DNA from: Oceanimonas doudoroffii
GTDB taxonomy: Bacteria > Pseudomonadota > Gammaproteobacteria > Enterobacterales > Aeromonadaceae
Direction: 5' to 3'
NCBI RefSeq assembly: GCF_002242685.1
Contig: NZ_NBIM01000001.1
Coordinates: 1,922,001 to 1,986,000 of the forward strand
DNA length: 64,000 nucleotides
Below are positions 1-9,602 of this stretch, piece by piece (the stretch's first letter is position 1; each line of letters opens with the position of its first letter). The notes under the pieces are model-generated. The model saw only the letters and a list, made by a program, of their open reading frames with translations. It was not told the DNA's origin and searched no databases. The position numbers were made by a program, and so were the translations under genes.

Positions 1-1408
1 TGGGGTTCGGCATGTCGGTGATGGAGCCTTCGAACACCTCGGCGGCCATGCCCACGGACTCGTGCAGAGTGGGGTGAGCATGAATGGTCAGCGCGATGTC
101 TTCGGCGTCGGCGCCCATTTCAATGGCCAGGCCGATTTCACCCAGCAGTTCGCCGGCGTTGGTACCAATGGTGGCACCACCCAGTACGCGGTGAGTGTCC
201 TTGTCGAAGATCAGCTTGGTCATGCCGTAGGAAGAGTCGGAGGCAATGGCCCGGCCGGAGGCCGCCCAGGGGAAAGAAGCCACTTCAAAGTTCAGGCCTT
301 TTTCCTTGGCTTCCTTCTCGGTCACACCCACCCATGCCACTTCCGGCTCGGTGTAGGCGATGGACGGAATGACTTTGGGATCGAAGTAGTGCTTCATGCC
401 GGCGATCACTTCGGCGGCCACGTGGCCTTCGTGCACCCCCTTGTGCGCCAGCATGGGCTGACCCACGATGTCGCCGATGGCGTAGATATGCGGCACATTG
501 GTGCGCAGCTGCTTGTCGACGTTGATGAAACCACGCTCGTCCACGTTAACACCGGCTTTCTCGGCGTCCAGGGACTTGCCGTTGGGGGTACGGCCGATGG
601 CCACCAGCACGGCGTCGTAAACGTTGGTGATGCTCTCGCCTTTCTTGTTTTCCATGGTGACGTGAATACCGTCATCCTTGGCGTCAACGGCGGTCACCTT
701 GGTTTCCAGCATCATGTTGAACTTGCTCTTCACCTGTTTGGTGAAGATCTTGATGATGTCCTTGTCGGCCGCCGGAATCACCTGGTCGAACATTTCAACC
801 ACGTCGATCTTGGAGCCCAGGGAATGGTACACGGTACCCATTTCCAGGCCGATGATACCGCCACCCATGACCAGCAGCTTCTCGGGGACTTCCTTCAGCT
901 CCAGCGCATCGGTAGAGTCCCATACGCGCGGGTCGTCGTGAGGAATGAAAGGCAGTTTGATCGGACGGGAGCCGGCGGCAATGATGGCGTTGTCAAAATT
1001 GACGGTGGTATTGCCGTTCTCGCCTTCCACGACCAGGGTGTTGGCACCGGTGAACTTGGCAAAGCCGTTCACTACCTTGACCTTGCGCATCTTGGCCATG
1101 CCACCCAGACCCTGGGTCAGCTGGCCAATTACTTTTTCCTTATGCGCGCGCACCTTGTCCAGATCGATCTGCGGCTCGCCAAAGGTCACACCGTGGCTGG
1201 CCATCATCTTGGATTCTTCAATCACCTTGGCGATGTGCAGCAGCGCCTTGGAGGGGATACAGCCCACGTTCAGGCAAACACCGCCCAGGGTGGAGTAGCG
1301 CTCGACAATAACGGTTTCCAGGCCCAGATCGGCGGCACGGAAAGCGGCAGAATAGCCGGCAGGGCCCGCGCCCAGAACCACAACCTGAGCTTTGACTTCT
1401 TGACTCAT
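1..1408 (-). CDS. lpdA: Dihydrolipoyl dehydrogenase (E3), partial at window edge
   Basis: E3 flavoprotein that reoxidises the dihydrolipoyl groups of the pyruvate and 2-oxoglutarate dehydrogenase complexes, passing electrons to NAD+. The start ATG at 1408 follows AGAGGT. The translation has the FAD loop GAGPAGY (residues 13-19), the redox disulfide motif CLNVGCIPSK (Cys45, Cys50) and, near the window edge, the catalytic HPTLHE motif. 469 codons are present; E. coli Lpd has 474 residues, so only a few C-terminal residues are missing. It is the last gene of the pdh cluster. A terminator hairpin lies between aceF and this gene, so it probably also has its own promoter, as in E. coli; I could not pick out convincing -35/-10 boxes. 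Confidence 0.96.
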   Translation of the reverse strand, partial: MSQEVKAQVVVLGAGPAGYSAAFRAADLGLETVIVERYSTLGGVCLNVGCIPSKALLHIAKVIEESKMMASHGVTFGEPQIDLDKVRAHKEKVIGQLTQGLGGMAKMRKVKVVNGFAKFTGANTLVVEGENGNTTVNFDNAIIAAGSRPIKLPFIPHDDPRVWDSTDALELKEVPEKLLVMGGGIIGLEMGTVYHSLGSKIDVVEMFDQVIPAADKDIIKIFTKQVKSKFNMMLETKVTAVDAKDDGIHVTMENKKGESITNVYDAVLVAIGRTPNGKSLDAEKAGVNVDERGFINVDKQLRTNVPHIYAIGDIVGQPMLAHKGVHEGHVAAEVIAGMKHYFDPKVIPSIAYTEPEVAWVGVTEKEAKEKGLNFEVASFPWAASGRAIASDSSYGMTKLIFDKDTHRVLGGATIGTNAGELLGEIGLAIEMGADAEDIALTIHAHPTLHESVGMAAEVFEGSITDMPNP

Positions 1409-1532
1409 GGTGACCTCTATTATGATTTTTCAGCCCTGTTCAGGCAGTGACGGCCGGAGCACCAGACTCAAGACGGCCACTACATTGCAAACGGGCAAAA
1501 GTTTACTGTTCTGTTATTAAAAAGAAAGTAAA

Positions 1533-1554
1533 AAGGCAGGCTTATGCCTGCCTT
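1533..1554 (-). terminator. Rho-independent terminator after aceF
   Basis: A perfect 9-bp stem (AAGGCAGGC / GCCTGCCTT) with a 4-base loop is followed, on the minus strand, by a T-rich run. It lies 7 bases beyond the aceF stop and upstream of lpdA, so it would end or attenuate the pdhR-aceEF transcript before lpdA. Confidence 0.85.
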
Positions 1555-1560
1555 GTCACA

Positions 1561-3456
1561 TTAAAGGGCCAGGCGACGAAGGTCGCTCAGTACACCACTC
1601 AGCATGGTGATGAAGCGGGCGCCGTCGGCACCGTCAATCACTCGGTGGTCGTAGGACAGTGCCAGCGGCTGGATCAGGCGAGGTTCAAATTCCTTGCCGT
1701 TCCACACCGGCTTGATGCTGGACTTGGACACACCCAGAATGGCCACTTCCGGCGCATTCACGATGGGGGTGAACTGGGTGCCACCAATGCCGCCCAGAGA
1801 CGATATGGTGAAGCAGCCGCCCTGCATGTCGGCCGCGGTCAGCTTGCCGGCGCGGGCCTTCTTGGAGATTTCACCCAGCTCCAGCGCCAGTTCGCGAATG
1901 CCTTTCTTGTTGACGTCGCGAACCACCGGAACCACCAGGCCGTTGGGAGTATCCACCGCCACACCGATGTGCACGTACTTCTTCATCACCAGGCTCTGGC
2001 CGTCTTCCGACAGGGAAGAGCAGAACTTGGGATAGGCTTCCAGTGCCTTGGCGGCGGCCTTCATGATGAAGATCAGCGGAGAGATCTTGTAACCCAGCTT
2101 CTGCTTCTCGGCGATGGCGTTCTCGGTCTTGCGGAACTCTTCCAGCTCGGTGATATCGGTCTCGTCGAACTGGGTAACGTGGGGAATTTTCACCCAGTTA
2201 CGGTGCAGGTTCGGACCGGAGATCTTCTGAATGCGGGTCAGGGCCACTTCTTCCACTTCACCGAACTTGGCAAAGTCGACCTTGGGCCAGGCCAGCACTT
2301 CCAGACCGTTGCCGGCCACGGCCACACCCGCAGGCTGACCTTCCACGCGCTTGATGATGGACTTGACGTAGTTCTGCACGTCTTCCTTCAGAATGCGCTG
2401 TTTCGGGCCGGTGGCGGATACCTTGGACAGATCAACACCAAACTCGCGGGCCAGGCGGCGAACCACCGGGGTGGCGTGCACATAGGCATTGTTCTCAACG
2501 AACTCGCCCTTGGCAGCGGCCGGCGCAGCGGCGGTCGCGGCAGCCTTGGGCGCTGCAGCTTTCGGCGCCTCGGCCTTGGCCGGAGCGGCGGCGGCAGGGG
2601 CAGCAGCCGGAGCGGCACCTTCCACTTCAAACACCATCACCAGAGAGCCGGTGTTCACCTTGTCACCGGTGGCCACCTTGATTTCCTTGACCACACCGGC
2701 GAAGGGCGCGGGCACTTCCATGGAGGCCTTGTCGCCTTCCACGGTCAGGATGGACTGATCGGCGTCCACCTTGTCGCCCACGGCGACCATCACCTCGGTG
2801 ACTTCCACTTCGTCACCGCCGATGTCCGGCACGTTCACGTCCTTGGCGGCGGCAGCGGCCGGGGCAGCAGCAGGCGCGGCTTCGGCCGGCGCGGCGGCAG
2901 CAGCCGGTGCGGCACCACCGGCTACTTCAAATACCATGATAAGGCTACCGGTGTTGACCTTGTCGCCCACGGCAATCTTGATCTCGGCGACCTTGCCGGC
3001 AAACGGCGCCGGTACTTCCATGGAAGCCTTGTCGCCTTCCACGGTGATCAGGGTCTGCTCTTCTTCAATGGTGTCACCTACGGCCACGGCGATTTCGGTC
3101 ACTTCCACCTCGTCACCACCGATGTCCGGTACCTGCACCTCTTTCAGGGCGCTGGCGGCGGCAGCGGCCGGGGCCGCTTCGGCCTTGGGCGCTTCTTCGG
3201 CAGCAGCCGGGGCGGCAGCGCCGCCCTCTGCTTCAAATACCATGATAAGAGAACCGGTGTTGACCTTGTCGCCCACGGCAATCTTGATTTCCTTGACCAC
3301 GCCGGCGGCGGGGGCAGGCACTTCCATGGAGGCCTTGTCGCCTTCCACGGTGATCAGAGACTGCTCTTCCTCGACCTTGTCGCCCACGGCAACCAGGATC
3401 TCGGTAACTTCAACCTCGTCCGCGCCGATATCCGGCACCAGAATATCTTTAGACAT
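1561..3456 (-). CDS. aceF: Dihydrolipoamide acetyltransferase (pyruvate dehydrogenase E2)
   Basis: E2 core of the pyruvate dehydrogenase complex; it transfers acetyl from lipoyl-lysine to CoA. The 631 residues hold three tandem lipoyl domains, each with the GDKASME motif (first lipoyl lysine Lys41), joined by flexible Ala/Pro-rich linkers. Then come a peripheral subunit-binding domain (starting near [16 protein letters not shown]) and the catalytic domain with the [12 protein letters not shown] active-site motif near the C-terminus. Three lipoyl domains match the E. coli E2 (630 residues). The start ATG has an AGGGGT ribosome-binding site. The gene begins 10 bases after the aceE stop, in the same operon. 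The three lipoyl modules are near-identical repeats at DNA level, a possible site for recombination. Confidence 0.97.
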   Translation of the reverse strand: MSKDILVPDIGADEVEVTEILVAVGDKVEEEQSLITVEGDKASMEVPAPAAGVVKEIKIAVGDKVNTGSLIMVFEAEGGAAAPAAAEEAPKAEAAPAAAAASALKEVQVPDIGGDEVEVTEIAVAVGDTIEEEQTLITVEGDKASMEVPAPFAGKVAEIKIAVGDKVNTGSLIMVFEVAGGAAPAAAAAPAEAAPAAAPAAAAAKDVNVPDIGGDEVEVTEVMVAVGDKVDADQSILTVEGDKASMEVPAPFAGVVKEIKVATGDKVNTGSLVMVFEVEGAAPAAAPAAAAPAKAEAPKAAAPKAAATAAAPAAAKGEFVENNAYVHATPVVRRLAREFGVDLSKVSATGPKQRILKEDVQNYVKSIIKRVEGQPAGVAVAGNGLEVLAWPKVDFAKFGEVEEVALTRIQKISGPNLHRNWVKIPHVTQFDETDITELEEFRKTENAIAEKQKLGYKISPLIFIMKAAAKALEAYPKFCSSLSEDGQSLVMKKYVHIGVAVDTPNGLVVPVVRDVNKKGIRELALELGEISKKARAGKLTAADMQGGCFTISSLGGIGGTQFTPIVNAPEVAILGVSKSSIKPVWNGKEFEPRLIQPLALSYDHRVIDGADGARFITMLSGVLSDLRRLAL

Positions 3457-3466
3457 GTGTTACCCC

Positions 3467-6127
3467 TTATGCGTACAGCGGGTTGATCTTGTCGGCATCG
3501 ATGCCGTACTTGGCGATGGCGTCGGCCACGACCTGCTTGTCGATGGTGCCCTGCTTGGCCAGCTCGGTCAGCGCGGCAATCACCACATAGTGCTTGTTCA
3601 CTTCAAAGTGACGACGCAGGTTCTCACGGCTGTCGGAACGACCGAAACCGTCGGTACCCAGCACCTTGTAGCTCACGGACGGCATAAAGGCACGCACCTG
3701 TTCGGCGTAGTTCTTCATGTAGTCGGTGGCGGCGATGGCCGGCTCGGTGCCCATCACCTGAGCGATGTAAGGCACGCGGGCCTCTTCGGTCGGGTGCAGC
3801 ATGTTCCAGCGCTCGGCGTCCTGACCGTCGCGGGTCAGTTCGTTGAAGGACGGTACGCTGTACACGTCGGAGCCGATGCCGTATTCCTCGGCCAGGATCT
3901 GGGCGGCTTCACGCACACCCACCAGGATGGTGCCGGAGCCCATCAGCTGAACCTTGCCCTTGCTGCCTTCTACGGTTTCGAGCTTGTAGATACCCTTGCG
4001 GATGCCTTCCTCGGCGCCTTCCGGCATGGCCGGCTGGTGGTAGTTCTCGTTCAGCGTGGTCAGGTAGTAGTACACGTTCTCGGGGTTGTCGCCGTACATG
4101 CGACGCAGACCGTCCTGCACGATAACCGCGACTTCATAGGCGTAAGTCGGATCGTAGGTGATACAGTTCGGAATGGTGCCCGCCAGAATGTGGCTGTGGC
4201 CATCTTCATGCTGCAGACCTTCACCGTTCAGGGTGGTACGACCGGAGGTGGCACCCAGCAGGAAACCGCGAGCCTGTTGGTCGCCGGCGGCCCAGCACAG
4301 ATCGCCTACCCGCTGGAAACCGAACATCGAATAGTAGATGTAGAACGGAATCATGGGGCAGTCGTTGGTGCTGTAGGAGGTGGCAGCGGCCAGCCAGGAC
4401 GACATGGCGCCCAGCTCGTTGATGCCTTCCTGCAGTACCTGGCCCTTCTTGTCTTCCTTGTAGTAGGCCACCTGCTCACGGTCCTGAGGAACGTACTTCT
4501 GGCCGTGCGGGTTGTAGATACCGATCTGACGGAACAGGCCTTCCATACCGAAGGTACGGGCTTCGTCGGCCAGGATGGGCACGATGCGCTTACCGATGGA
4601 CTTGTCCTTCAGCATGATGTTCAGGGAACGCACGAACGCCATGGTGGTGGAGATTTCGCGCTTTTGCTCTTCCAGCAGCGGGGCGAAGTCTTCCAGCGCG
4701 GGAATGTCCAGCTTGACGGTGGTTTCCGGCAGGCGGGTCGGCAGGAAGCCCTTCAGGCTCTGACGACGGGCGTGCAGGTACTCGTGCTCGCGGGAACCTT
4801 CCTCGATCTTGATGTAGGGCAGGTTCGGCAGCTCTTCGTCGCTCACTTCAATGTTGAAACGATCGCGGAAGTGCTTGAGGGAAGACATGTCCATCTTCTT
4901 GACCTGGTGCGCGATGTTCTTGCCTTCGGCGGCATCGCCCATGCCGTAACCCTTGATGGTCTTGGCCAGAATAACGGTCGGCTTGTCCTTGGTGTCGGCG
5001 GCGTTCTTGTACGCGGCAAACATCTTGGCCGGATCGTGGCCACCCCGGTTCAGGGCAAAGATTTCCTCGTCGGTCCAGTCCTTCACCAGCTCGGCGGTCT
5101 CCGGATACTTGCCGAAGAAGTGCTCGCGCACGTAGGCACCGTCTTTGGACTTGAAAGTCTGGTAGTCGCCGTCCAGGGTCTCGTTCATCAGCTGAACCAG
5201 CTTGCCGGAGGTGTCCTTGGCGATCAGATCGTCCCAGCGACGACCCCAGATAACCTTGACCACGTTCCAGCCGGCACCGGTGAACAGGCCGTCGAGTTCG
5301 TTGATGATCTTGCCGTTACCCACCACCGGGCCGTCCAGGCGCTGCAGGTTACAGTTGATGATAAAGCACAGGTTATCCAGCTTCTCGCGGGCGGCGATGG
5401 TGATGGCACCCTTGGATTCCGGCTCGTCCATCTCGCCGTCGCCCAGATAGGCGTAAACGCGCTGCTCGGAGCAGTCTTTCAGGCCACGGTCGGTCAGGTA
5501 CTTGAGGAAGCGGGCCTGATAGATGGCGTTGATCGGGCCCAGGCCCATGGAAACGGTCGGGAACTGCCAGAAGTCCGGCATCAGCTTGGGATGCGGATAG
5601 GACGGAATGCCCTTGCCGTCCACTTCCTGACGGAACATGTCGAGCTGGGCTTCGGTCAGGCGGCCTTCGGCAAAGGCGCGGGCGTAGATGCCGGGAGAGA
5701 TGTGCCCTTGAAAGAACACCAGGTCGCCGCCGTCTTTCTCGTTGCGGGCGCGGAAGAAGTGGTTGAACGCCACTTCGTACATGGTGGCGCTCGAAGAGAA
5801 GGAAGACATGTGGCCGCCCAGATCCAGGTCTTTCTTGGAGCCGCGCAGTACGATCATGACTGAGTTCCAACGGATGATGGCGCGGATCCGCCGTTCCAGA
5901 TCCCAGTTGCCCGGGTACTCAGGTTCTTCGTCGGTGGTGATGCTGTTGACGTAATCTGAGTGAGCATTGCGGGCCACGGCAACGCCATGCTTGATGGCTT
6001 TGGTGGTCAGGCGCTCGTAAATGTACTGCGCGCGCTCAGGTCCTTCTTGACGGATCAAAGACTCCAGGGCGTCAAGCCACTCTTGAGTCTCTATTGAATC
6101 CACATCATTTTTCAGGATATCAGACAT
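3467..6127 (-). CDS. aceE: Pyruvate dehydrogenase E1 component (homodimeric)
   Basis: Thiamine-diphosphate-dependent E1, which decarboxylates pyruvate and reductively acetylates the lipoyl groups of AceF. At 886 residues it is almost the length of E. coli AceE (887). The ThDP/Mg-binding motif begins GDGEMDEPES (about residues 230-240) and ends in the NCN segment that follows. The N-terminus (MSDILKNDVDSIETQEWL) is the expected one, with AGGAAAC as ribosome-binding site. It lies between pdhR and aceF in one operon. A 1030-codon open frame runs antisense through this gene and is an artefact of its codon use. Confidence 0.97.
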   Translation of the reverse strand: MSDILKNDVDSIETQEWLDALESLIRQEGPERAQYIYERLTTKAIKHGVAVARNAHSDYVNSITTDEEPEYPGNWDLERRIRAIIRWNSVMIVLRGSKKDLDLGGHMSSFSSSATMYEVAFNHFFRARNEKDGGDLVFFQGHISPGIYARAFAEGRLTEAQLDMFRQEVDGKGIPSYPHPKLMPDFWQFPTVSMGLGPINAIYQARFLKYLTDRGLKDCSEQRVYAYLGDGEMDEPESKGAITIAAREKLDNLCFIINCNLQRLDGPVVGNGKIINELDGLFTGAGWNVVKVIWGRRWDDLIAKDTSGKLVQLMNETLDGDYQTFKSKDGAYVREHFFGKYPETAELVKDWTDEEIFALNRGGHDPAKMFAAYKNAADTKDKPTVILAKTIKGYGMGDAAEGKNIAHQVKKMDMSSLKHFRDRFNIEVSDEELPNLPYIKIEEGSREHEYLHARRQSLKGFLPTRLPETTVKLDIPALEDFAPLLEEQKREISTTMAFVRSLNIMLKDKSIGKRIVPILADEARTFGMEGLFRQIGIYNPHGQKYVPQDREQVAYYKEDKKGQVLQEGINELGAMSSWLAAATSYSTNDCPMIPFYIYYSMFGFQRVGDLCWAAGDQQARGFLLGATSGRTTLNGEGLQHEDGHSHILAGTIPNCITYDPTYAYEVAVIVQDGLRRMYGDNPENVYYYLTTLNENYHQPAMPEGAEEGIRKGIYKLETVEGSKGKVQLMGSGTILVGVREAAQILAEEYGIGSDVYSVPSFNELTRDGQDAERWNMLHPTEEARVPYIAQVMGTEPAIAATDYMKNYAEQVRAFMPSVSYKVLGTDGFGRSDSRENLRRHFEVNKHYVVIAALTELAKQGTIDKQVVADAIAKYGIDADKINPLYA

Positions 6128-6188
6128 GGCTGTTTCCTATCTCGTTTGGGGCTGACGCCCATGGGTTTCGTCGCTGCCGAAGGCATTA

Positions 6189-6950
6189 TTATTCCTGTTG
6201 ACGGGTTCGGCGCAGGGAGCGCTGAATACGGCTCTCTTCACGCTGAATGTCAAACAGGGTTTCTTCAATAAAGGCCAGGTGCTCATGACAAGCGTCCCTG
6301 GCCTGCTCCGGCTCGCGTGACAAAATGGTCTGGATCAGATTGGCGCGATGCTTGCGAATCTTCTCCACCATGCCGGCTCGCCGGTTAAGAATCTGAATGT
6401 TGCGCAGAATGCTGGACTCCAGCATGGGCTGAATGGCACGTAACAGGTGCAGCAGCACCACGTTGTGGGCCGCCGCCGCCACCGCCAGGTAGAACTCGGC
6501 GGCGTATTTGGCTTCTGCGGCCAGATCGCCCTTTCCCTGGGCCTGAATGATGGCCTGCTGGGCCGCGCGAATGGCGTCGAAGTCGGTTTCGGTACCGCGC
6601 ATCGCCGCATAAAAGGCAGAAATACCTTCCATGGTGTGACGAAACTCCAGCAGGTCGTACTGGGACTCCGGGTGCTCCGCCAGCAGCTGGAACAACGGAT
6701 CGGCCAGCCCCTTGGTCAGGGCGTTCTGCACATAGGTGCCGCCGCCCTGTTTGCGGGACACCAAACCGCGCACCTCCAGGTGCTGAATGGCCTCACGCAC
6801 CGAGGGGCGTGACACCGCAAACTGCTCGGCCAGCTCCCGCTCCGGCGGCAGACGCTGCCCCGGCTGCAGGCTGCCTTCGACTATCATCTGCTCCAGTTTG
6901 GCGGCGATGGTTTCGGCAAGTTTGGGTTGTTTGATGCGCTGATAGGTCAT
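6189..6950 (-). CDS. pdhR: Pyruvate-responsive GntR-family repressor PdhR
   Basis: Transcriptional repressor of the pdh operon, released by pyruvate. The 253 residues comprise an N-terminal winged helix (about 8-76; PPERELAEQF and SRPSVREAIQ are typical GntR/FadR sequence) and a C-terminal FCD ligand-binding domain with the HRANL and HEHLAFIEE segments expected of metal-binding FCD proteins. I chose the ATG at 6950 (MTYQRIKQPK), which aligns with E. coli MAYSKIRQPK; an upstream start at 6980 would put codons inside the operator. It is first in pdhR-aceE-aceF. The PdhR operator 17 bases upstream of the start implies autoregulation. In E. coli aroP and ampE lie next to this gene; both are absent here. 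Confidence 0.95.
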   Translation of the reverse strand: MTYQRIKQPKLAETIAAKLEQMIVEGSLQPGQRLPPERELAEQFAVSRPSVREAIQHLEVRGLVSRKQGGGTYVQNALTKGLADPLFQLLAEHPESQYDLLEFRHTMEGISAFYAAMRGTETDFDAIRAAQQAIIQAQGKGDLAAEAKYAAEFYLAVAAAAHNVVLLHLLRAIQPMLESSILRNIQILNRRAGMVEKIRKHRANLIQTILSREPEQARDACHEHLAFIEETLFDIQREESRIQRSLRRTRQQE

Positions 6951-6965
6951 TCGCTCGGCTTTTAA

Positions 6966-6982
6966 AATTGGTAATACCAATT
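6966..6982. promoter_or_regulatory. PdhR operator, proximal
   Basis: A perfect palindrome, AATTGGTAATACCAATT, matching the PdhR box ATTGGTnnnACCAAT at every defined position. It ends 16 bases before the pdhR start codon, where bound PdhR would block transcription of pdhR-aceEF. Confidence 0.92.
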
Positions 6983-7128
6983 AACACTGTTAAAAAAAGG
7001 TATCAGAGCAGGCAAGAATTGTCCATGGTTTTTGTGATCATTGCATACAAATGAAGGATATCGGCCGGTGTTTTTTCGAACCGGCTCATAAAACTAGCCC
7101 AGCCACAGTAAAACACAAGAAAATTGGT

Positions 7129-7143
7129 AATGGTCAGACCAAC
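7129..7143. promoter_or_regulatory. PdhR operator, distal (near-consensus)
   Basis: AATGGTCAGACCAAC matches the PdhR box ATTGGTnnnACCAAT except at the second and last positions, and keeps the TGGT-N3-ACCA core. It is centred about 162 bp upstream of the proximal box. Two boxes would allow cooperative or looped repression, but binding here is an inference. Confidence 0.55.
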
Positions 7144-7151
7144 CGAAAACC

Positions 7152-7190
7152 GGGGAATGGGGATTAGGGATTGGGGGCTGGGGAATGGGG
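7152..7190 (+). other. G-run tract with quadruplex potential
   Basis: Six runs of three to five G (at 7152, 7159, 7067+100, 7173, 7180 and 7187, that is the third run starts at 7167) are separated by loops of 2-4 bases (AAT, ATTA, ATT, CT, AAT). This satisfies the usual G3+N1-7 quadruplex pattern on the plus strand. It lies between the distal PdhR box and paired-REP copy A. Folding is predicted from the pattern only. Confidence 0.6.
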
Positions 7191-7195
7191 ATGGC

Positions 7196-7281
7196 GTAGG
7201 TTGCGAATGAGCGCAGCGAATTCCAACATGGTGCCGCTGGCCACTCCCCTGTTGCGATTCGCTTCGCTCATCACAACCTAC
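7196..7281. repeat. Paired REP element, copy A
   Basis: Starts GTAGGTTGCGAATGAGCG and ends in a diverged inverted copy (CGCTCATCACAACCTAC). The two arms are about 32 bases each around a short unique centre. Further copies are at 18483-18564 and 29971-30055. The layout fits a REPIN, a non-autonomous element normally mobilised by a RAYT transposase located elsewhere. Confidence 0.85.
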
Positions 7282-7296
7282 CACTTCTGTCAGCCA

Positions 7297-7839
7297 TCAA
7301 AGCATGGCGCGAAACCGTTTCCAGTCAAACCCGGGGCCGGGGTCGGTTTTGCGGCCGGAGGCAATATCGCTGTGGCCGGTAATGCGTGTCGGCGTGATGG
7401 CGGGATAGGTGCACATCAGCATTCGGCTCACGTCGGCCAACCGCTGATACTGGGCGTTGGTGTAGTCGCCGGTGTCGGTGCCTTCCAGCTCAATGCCGAT
7501 GGAAAAATCATTACACCTGTCACGGCCGTCAAAGCAGGACACCCCGGCATGCCAGGCCCGGCGGTGAAACGGCACATACTGTACCAGCTCGCCGTCGCGC
7601 CGTATCAGGCAGTGGGCCGACACTCGCAGTTGGTAAATATCCTCAAAATAGGGATGCGCCGCCGGCGCCAGCCGTCCCAGGAACAGATCATCGATATAAG
7701 GGCCACCAAAACGCCCCGGGGGCAGGCTGATGCAATGCACCACCAGCAGGGAAACTTCGGCATCGGGACGTTCGTCCTGGTGAGGCGATTCACAATGGCG
7801 GGCCGGGCTCAGCCAGCCCTGATTCAGGCTCAGGGGCAT
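7297..7839 (-). CDS. ampD: 1,6-anhydro-N-acetylmuramyl-L-alanine amidase AmpD
   Basis: Cytoplasmic zinc amidase that removes the stem peptide from anhydro-muropeptides in cell-wall recycling; its loss raises inducible AmpC expression in bacteria that have it. The 180 residues (E. coli 183) keep the amidase_2 fold motifs: His35 in LLVVH, the SAHCLIRRDG and YVPFHRRAWHAG segments, and the C-terminal GHSDIASGRKTDPGP with the other zinc ligands. I chose the ATG at 7839, whose product (MPLSLNQGWLSPARH) aligns with E. coli MLLEEGWLVGARR; the longer frame to 7926 overlaps the divergent gene. E. coli ampE would follow ampD but is missing here. Confidence 0.95.
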   Translation of the reverse strand: MPLSLNQGWLSPARHCESPHQDERPDAEVSLLVVHCISLPPGRFGGPYIDDLFLGRLAPAAHPYFEDIYQLRVSAHCLIRRDGELVQYVPFHRRAWHAGVSCFDGRDRCNDFSIGIELEGTDTGDYTNAQYQRLADVSRMLMCTYPAITPTRITGHSDIASGRKTDPGPGFDWKRFRAML

Positions 7840-7913
7840 GATGGTTCCAGTAAAGAGTGACGGGCGCGCATATACTAACAGGTTAAGGGACCGAAGGCGG
7901 ACAAGGAGCGAGG

Positions 7914-8432
7914 ATGACGCAACCAAGGGATCCGGTCCGACGCACCGGGCGCATCATGTGGCTGCTGGCCTGGCTGCTCGCATTGATGCTGCTGACCTGG
8001 CACTTTCACCAGCGCCTGATGCTGCGCGCCGATACCGAACGCCAGGTGCAGGTCGTCGGTTCCGACAGCGTGGTGCTCCAGCAAAGCCGCCACGGCCACT
8101 ACCTGGCCGACGGCGCCATCAACGGCCAGCCGGTGGTACTGCTGCTCGATACCGGCGCCACCCAAATGGCAGTGCCCCAGGCGGTCGCGGCACGGTTGAC
8201 CCTGCCGGTGGGCGCGCCTCTGCGGCTTAGTACCGCCGCCGGGCATGTCACCGGCTACCGTACCCGCATTAAAACGTTGTCGCTCGGCCCCTTCACCCTG
8301 TACGATCTGGATGCTGTCATCATGCCCGGCACCAGCGACGAAGTGCTGCTGGGCATGAACGCCCTGCGCCGCTTTGAGCTGACCCAGCGGGGCTCGCAGC
8401 TGACCATGAAGTTCTTGCAGCAGGCCCCCTAG
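7914..8432 (+). CDS. Membrane-anchored retropepsin-like aspartyl protease
   Basis: A 172-residue protein with one N-terminal membrane segment (about residues 14-32), followed by a retroviral-type aspartyl protease domain. The catalytic motif is LLLDTGATQMAVP (about residues 77-89) and the flap-side motif is LLGMNALRRFEL near the C-terminus. This matches the clan AA family of bacterial single-domain TIGR02281-type proteases, which act as dimers. The start ATG has a strong AAGGAGCG site. It is divergent from ampD, with the two starts 74 bases apart, and lies upstream of nadC. Substrate and role are unknown; the position beside ampD suggests, but does not show, a link to the cell envelope. Confidence 0.85.
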   Translation: MTQPRDPVRRTGRIMWLLAWLLALMLLTWHFHQRLMLRADTERQVQVVGSDSVVLQQSRHGHYLADGAINGQPVVLLLDTGATQMAVPQAVAARLTLPVGAPLRLSTAAGHVTGYRTRIKTLSLGPFTLYDLDAVIMPGTSDEVLLGMNALRRFELTQRGSQLTMKFLQQAP

Positions 8433-8466
8433 CCTTCGGCAAGCCACATTACATCTGCATATGTGA

Positions 8467-9336
<870 letters not shown>

Positions 9337-9362
9337 GCCCTTTTCTGCCGGTTACCATCCGT

Positions 9363-9390
9363 AAAATGCCGGGCTTGCCCGGCATTTTTT
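9363..9390 (+). terminator. Rho-independent terminator after nadC
   Basis: The stem ATGCCGGGC/GCCCGGCAT with a TT loop is followed by six T residues, 27 bases after the nadC stop. It separates nadC from the pil operon. Between it and pilA (9391-9602) I found no confident sigma-54 or sigma-70 promoter. Confidence 0.92.
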
Positions 9391-9602
9391 ATGGCCGGCC
9401 ACGGTTCGCTCACAAGCGCTAGCAAAACCTCAAAAAACATCCATATCAAAAAATCGCAAGGTTGAGCGAAAAAGAACGGGAGTTTGTCCCATTCCGTTAA
9501 ACTGTTTGCTGGAAAAAAACACAACCGCTTGCTATCAATAAATGGCAGGCTTGAATGAAGCCGGAGATACCCCTCTTTTTTCTGCCACTCAAGGATGACG
9601 TT

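Larger units (their letters stand above)
6951..7296. other. Intergenic region pdhR-ampD: operators, G-rich tract, paired REP
   Basis: This 346-bp gap between two minus-strand genes contains the two PdhR boxes, an AT-rich stretch that should hold the pdhR promoter (no clear -35/-10 pair picked), the G-run tract at 7152-7190, and paired-REP copy A at 7196-7281. A TCACA half-site at about 7036-7040 recalls the CRP site of E. coli pdhR but lacks a good partner half. No coding potential was seen. Confidence 0.7.

Noticed and set aside
62..1450. A 462-codon plus-strand frame opposite lpdA
   Set aside because: Antisense shadow; lpdA on the minus strand has all E3 motifs.
2771..5863. A 1030-codon plus-strand open frame opposite aceE/aceF
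   Set aside because: It is antisense to two certain genes and its product is low in complexity with no recognisable domain. Long antisense frames are expected with this GC-rich third-position bias.
7030..7050. A CRP site upstream of pdhR
   Set aside because: Only one half (TCACA) is good; the partner half does not match at the required spacing.
7003..7284. A 93-codon minus-strand frame in the pdhR-ampD gap
   Set aside because: It crosses the REP element and the G-rich tract; no ribosome-binding site or conserved sequence.
9391..9602. A sigma-54 promoter for pilA
   Set aside because: TGG/TGC pairs are present but none has the 10-base GG-GC spacing.
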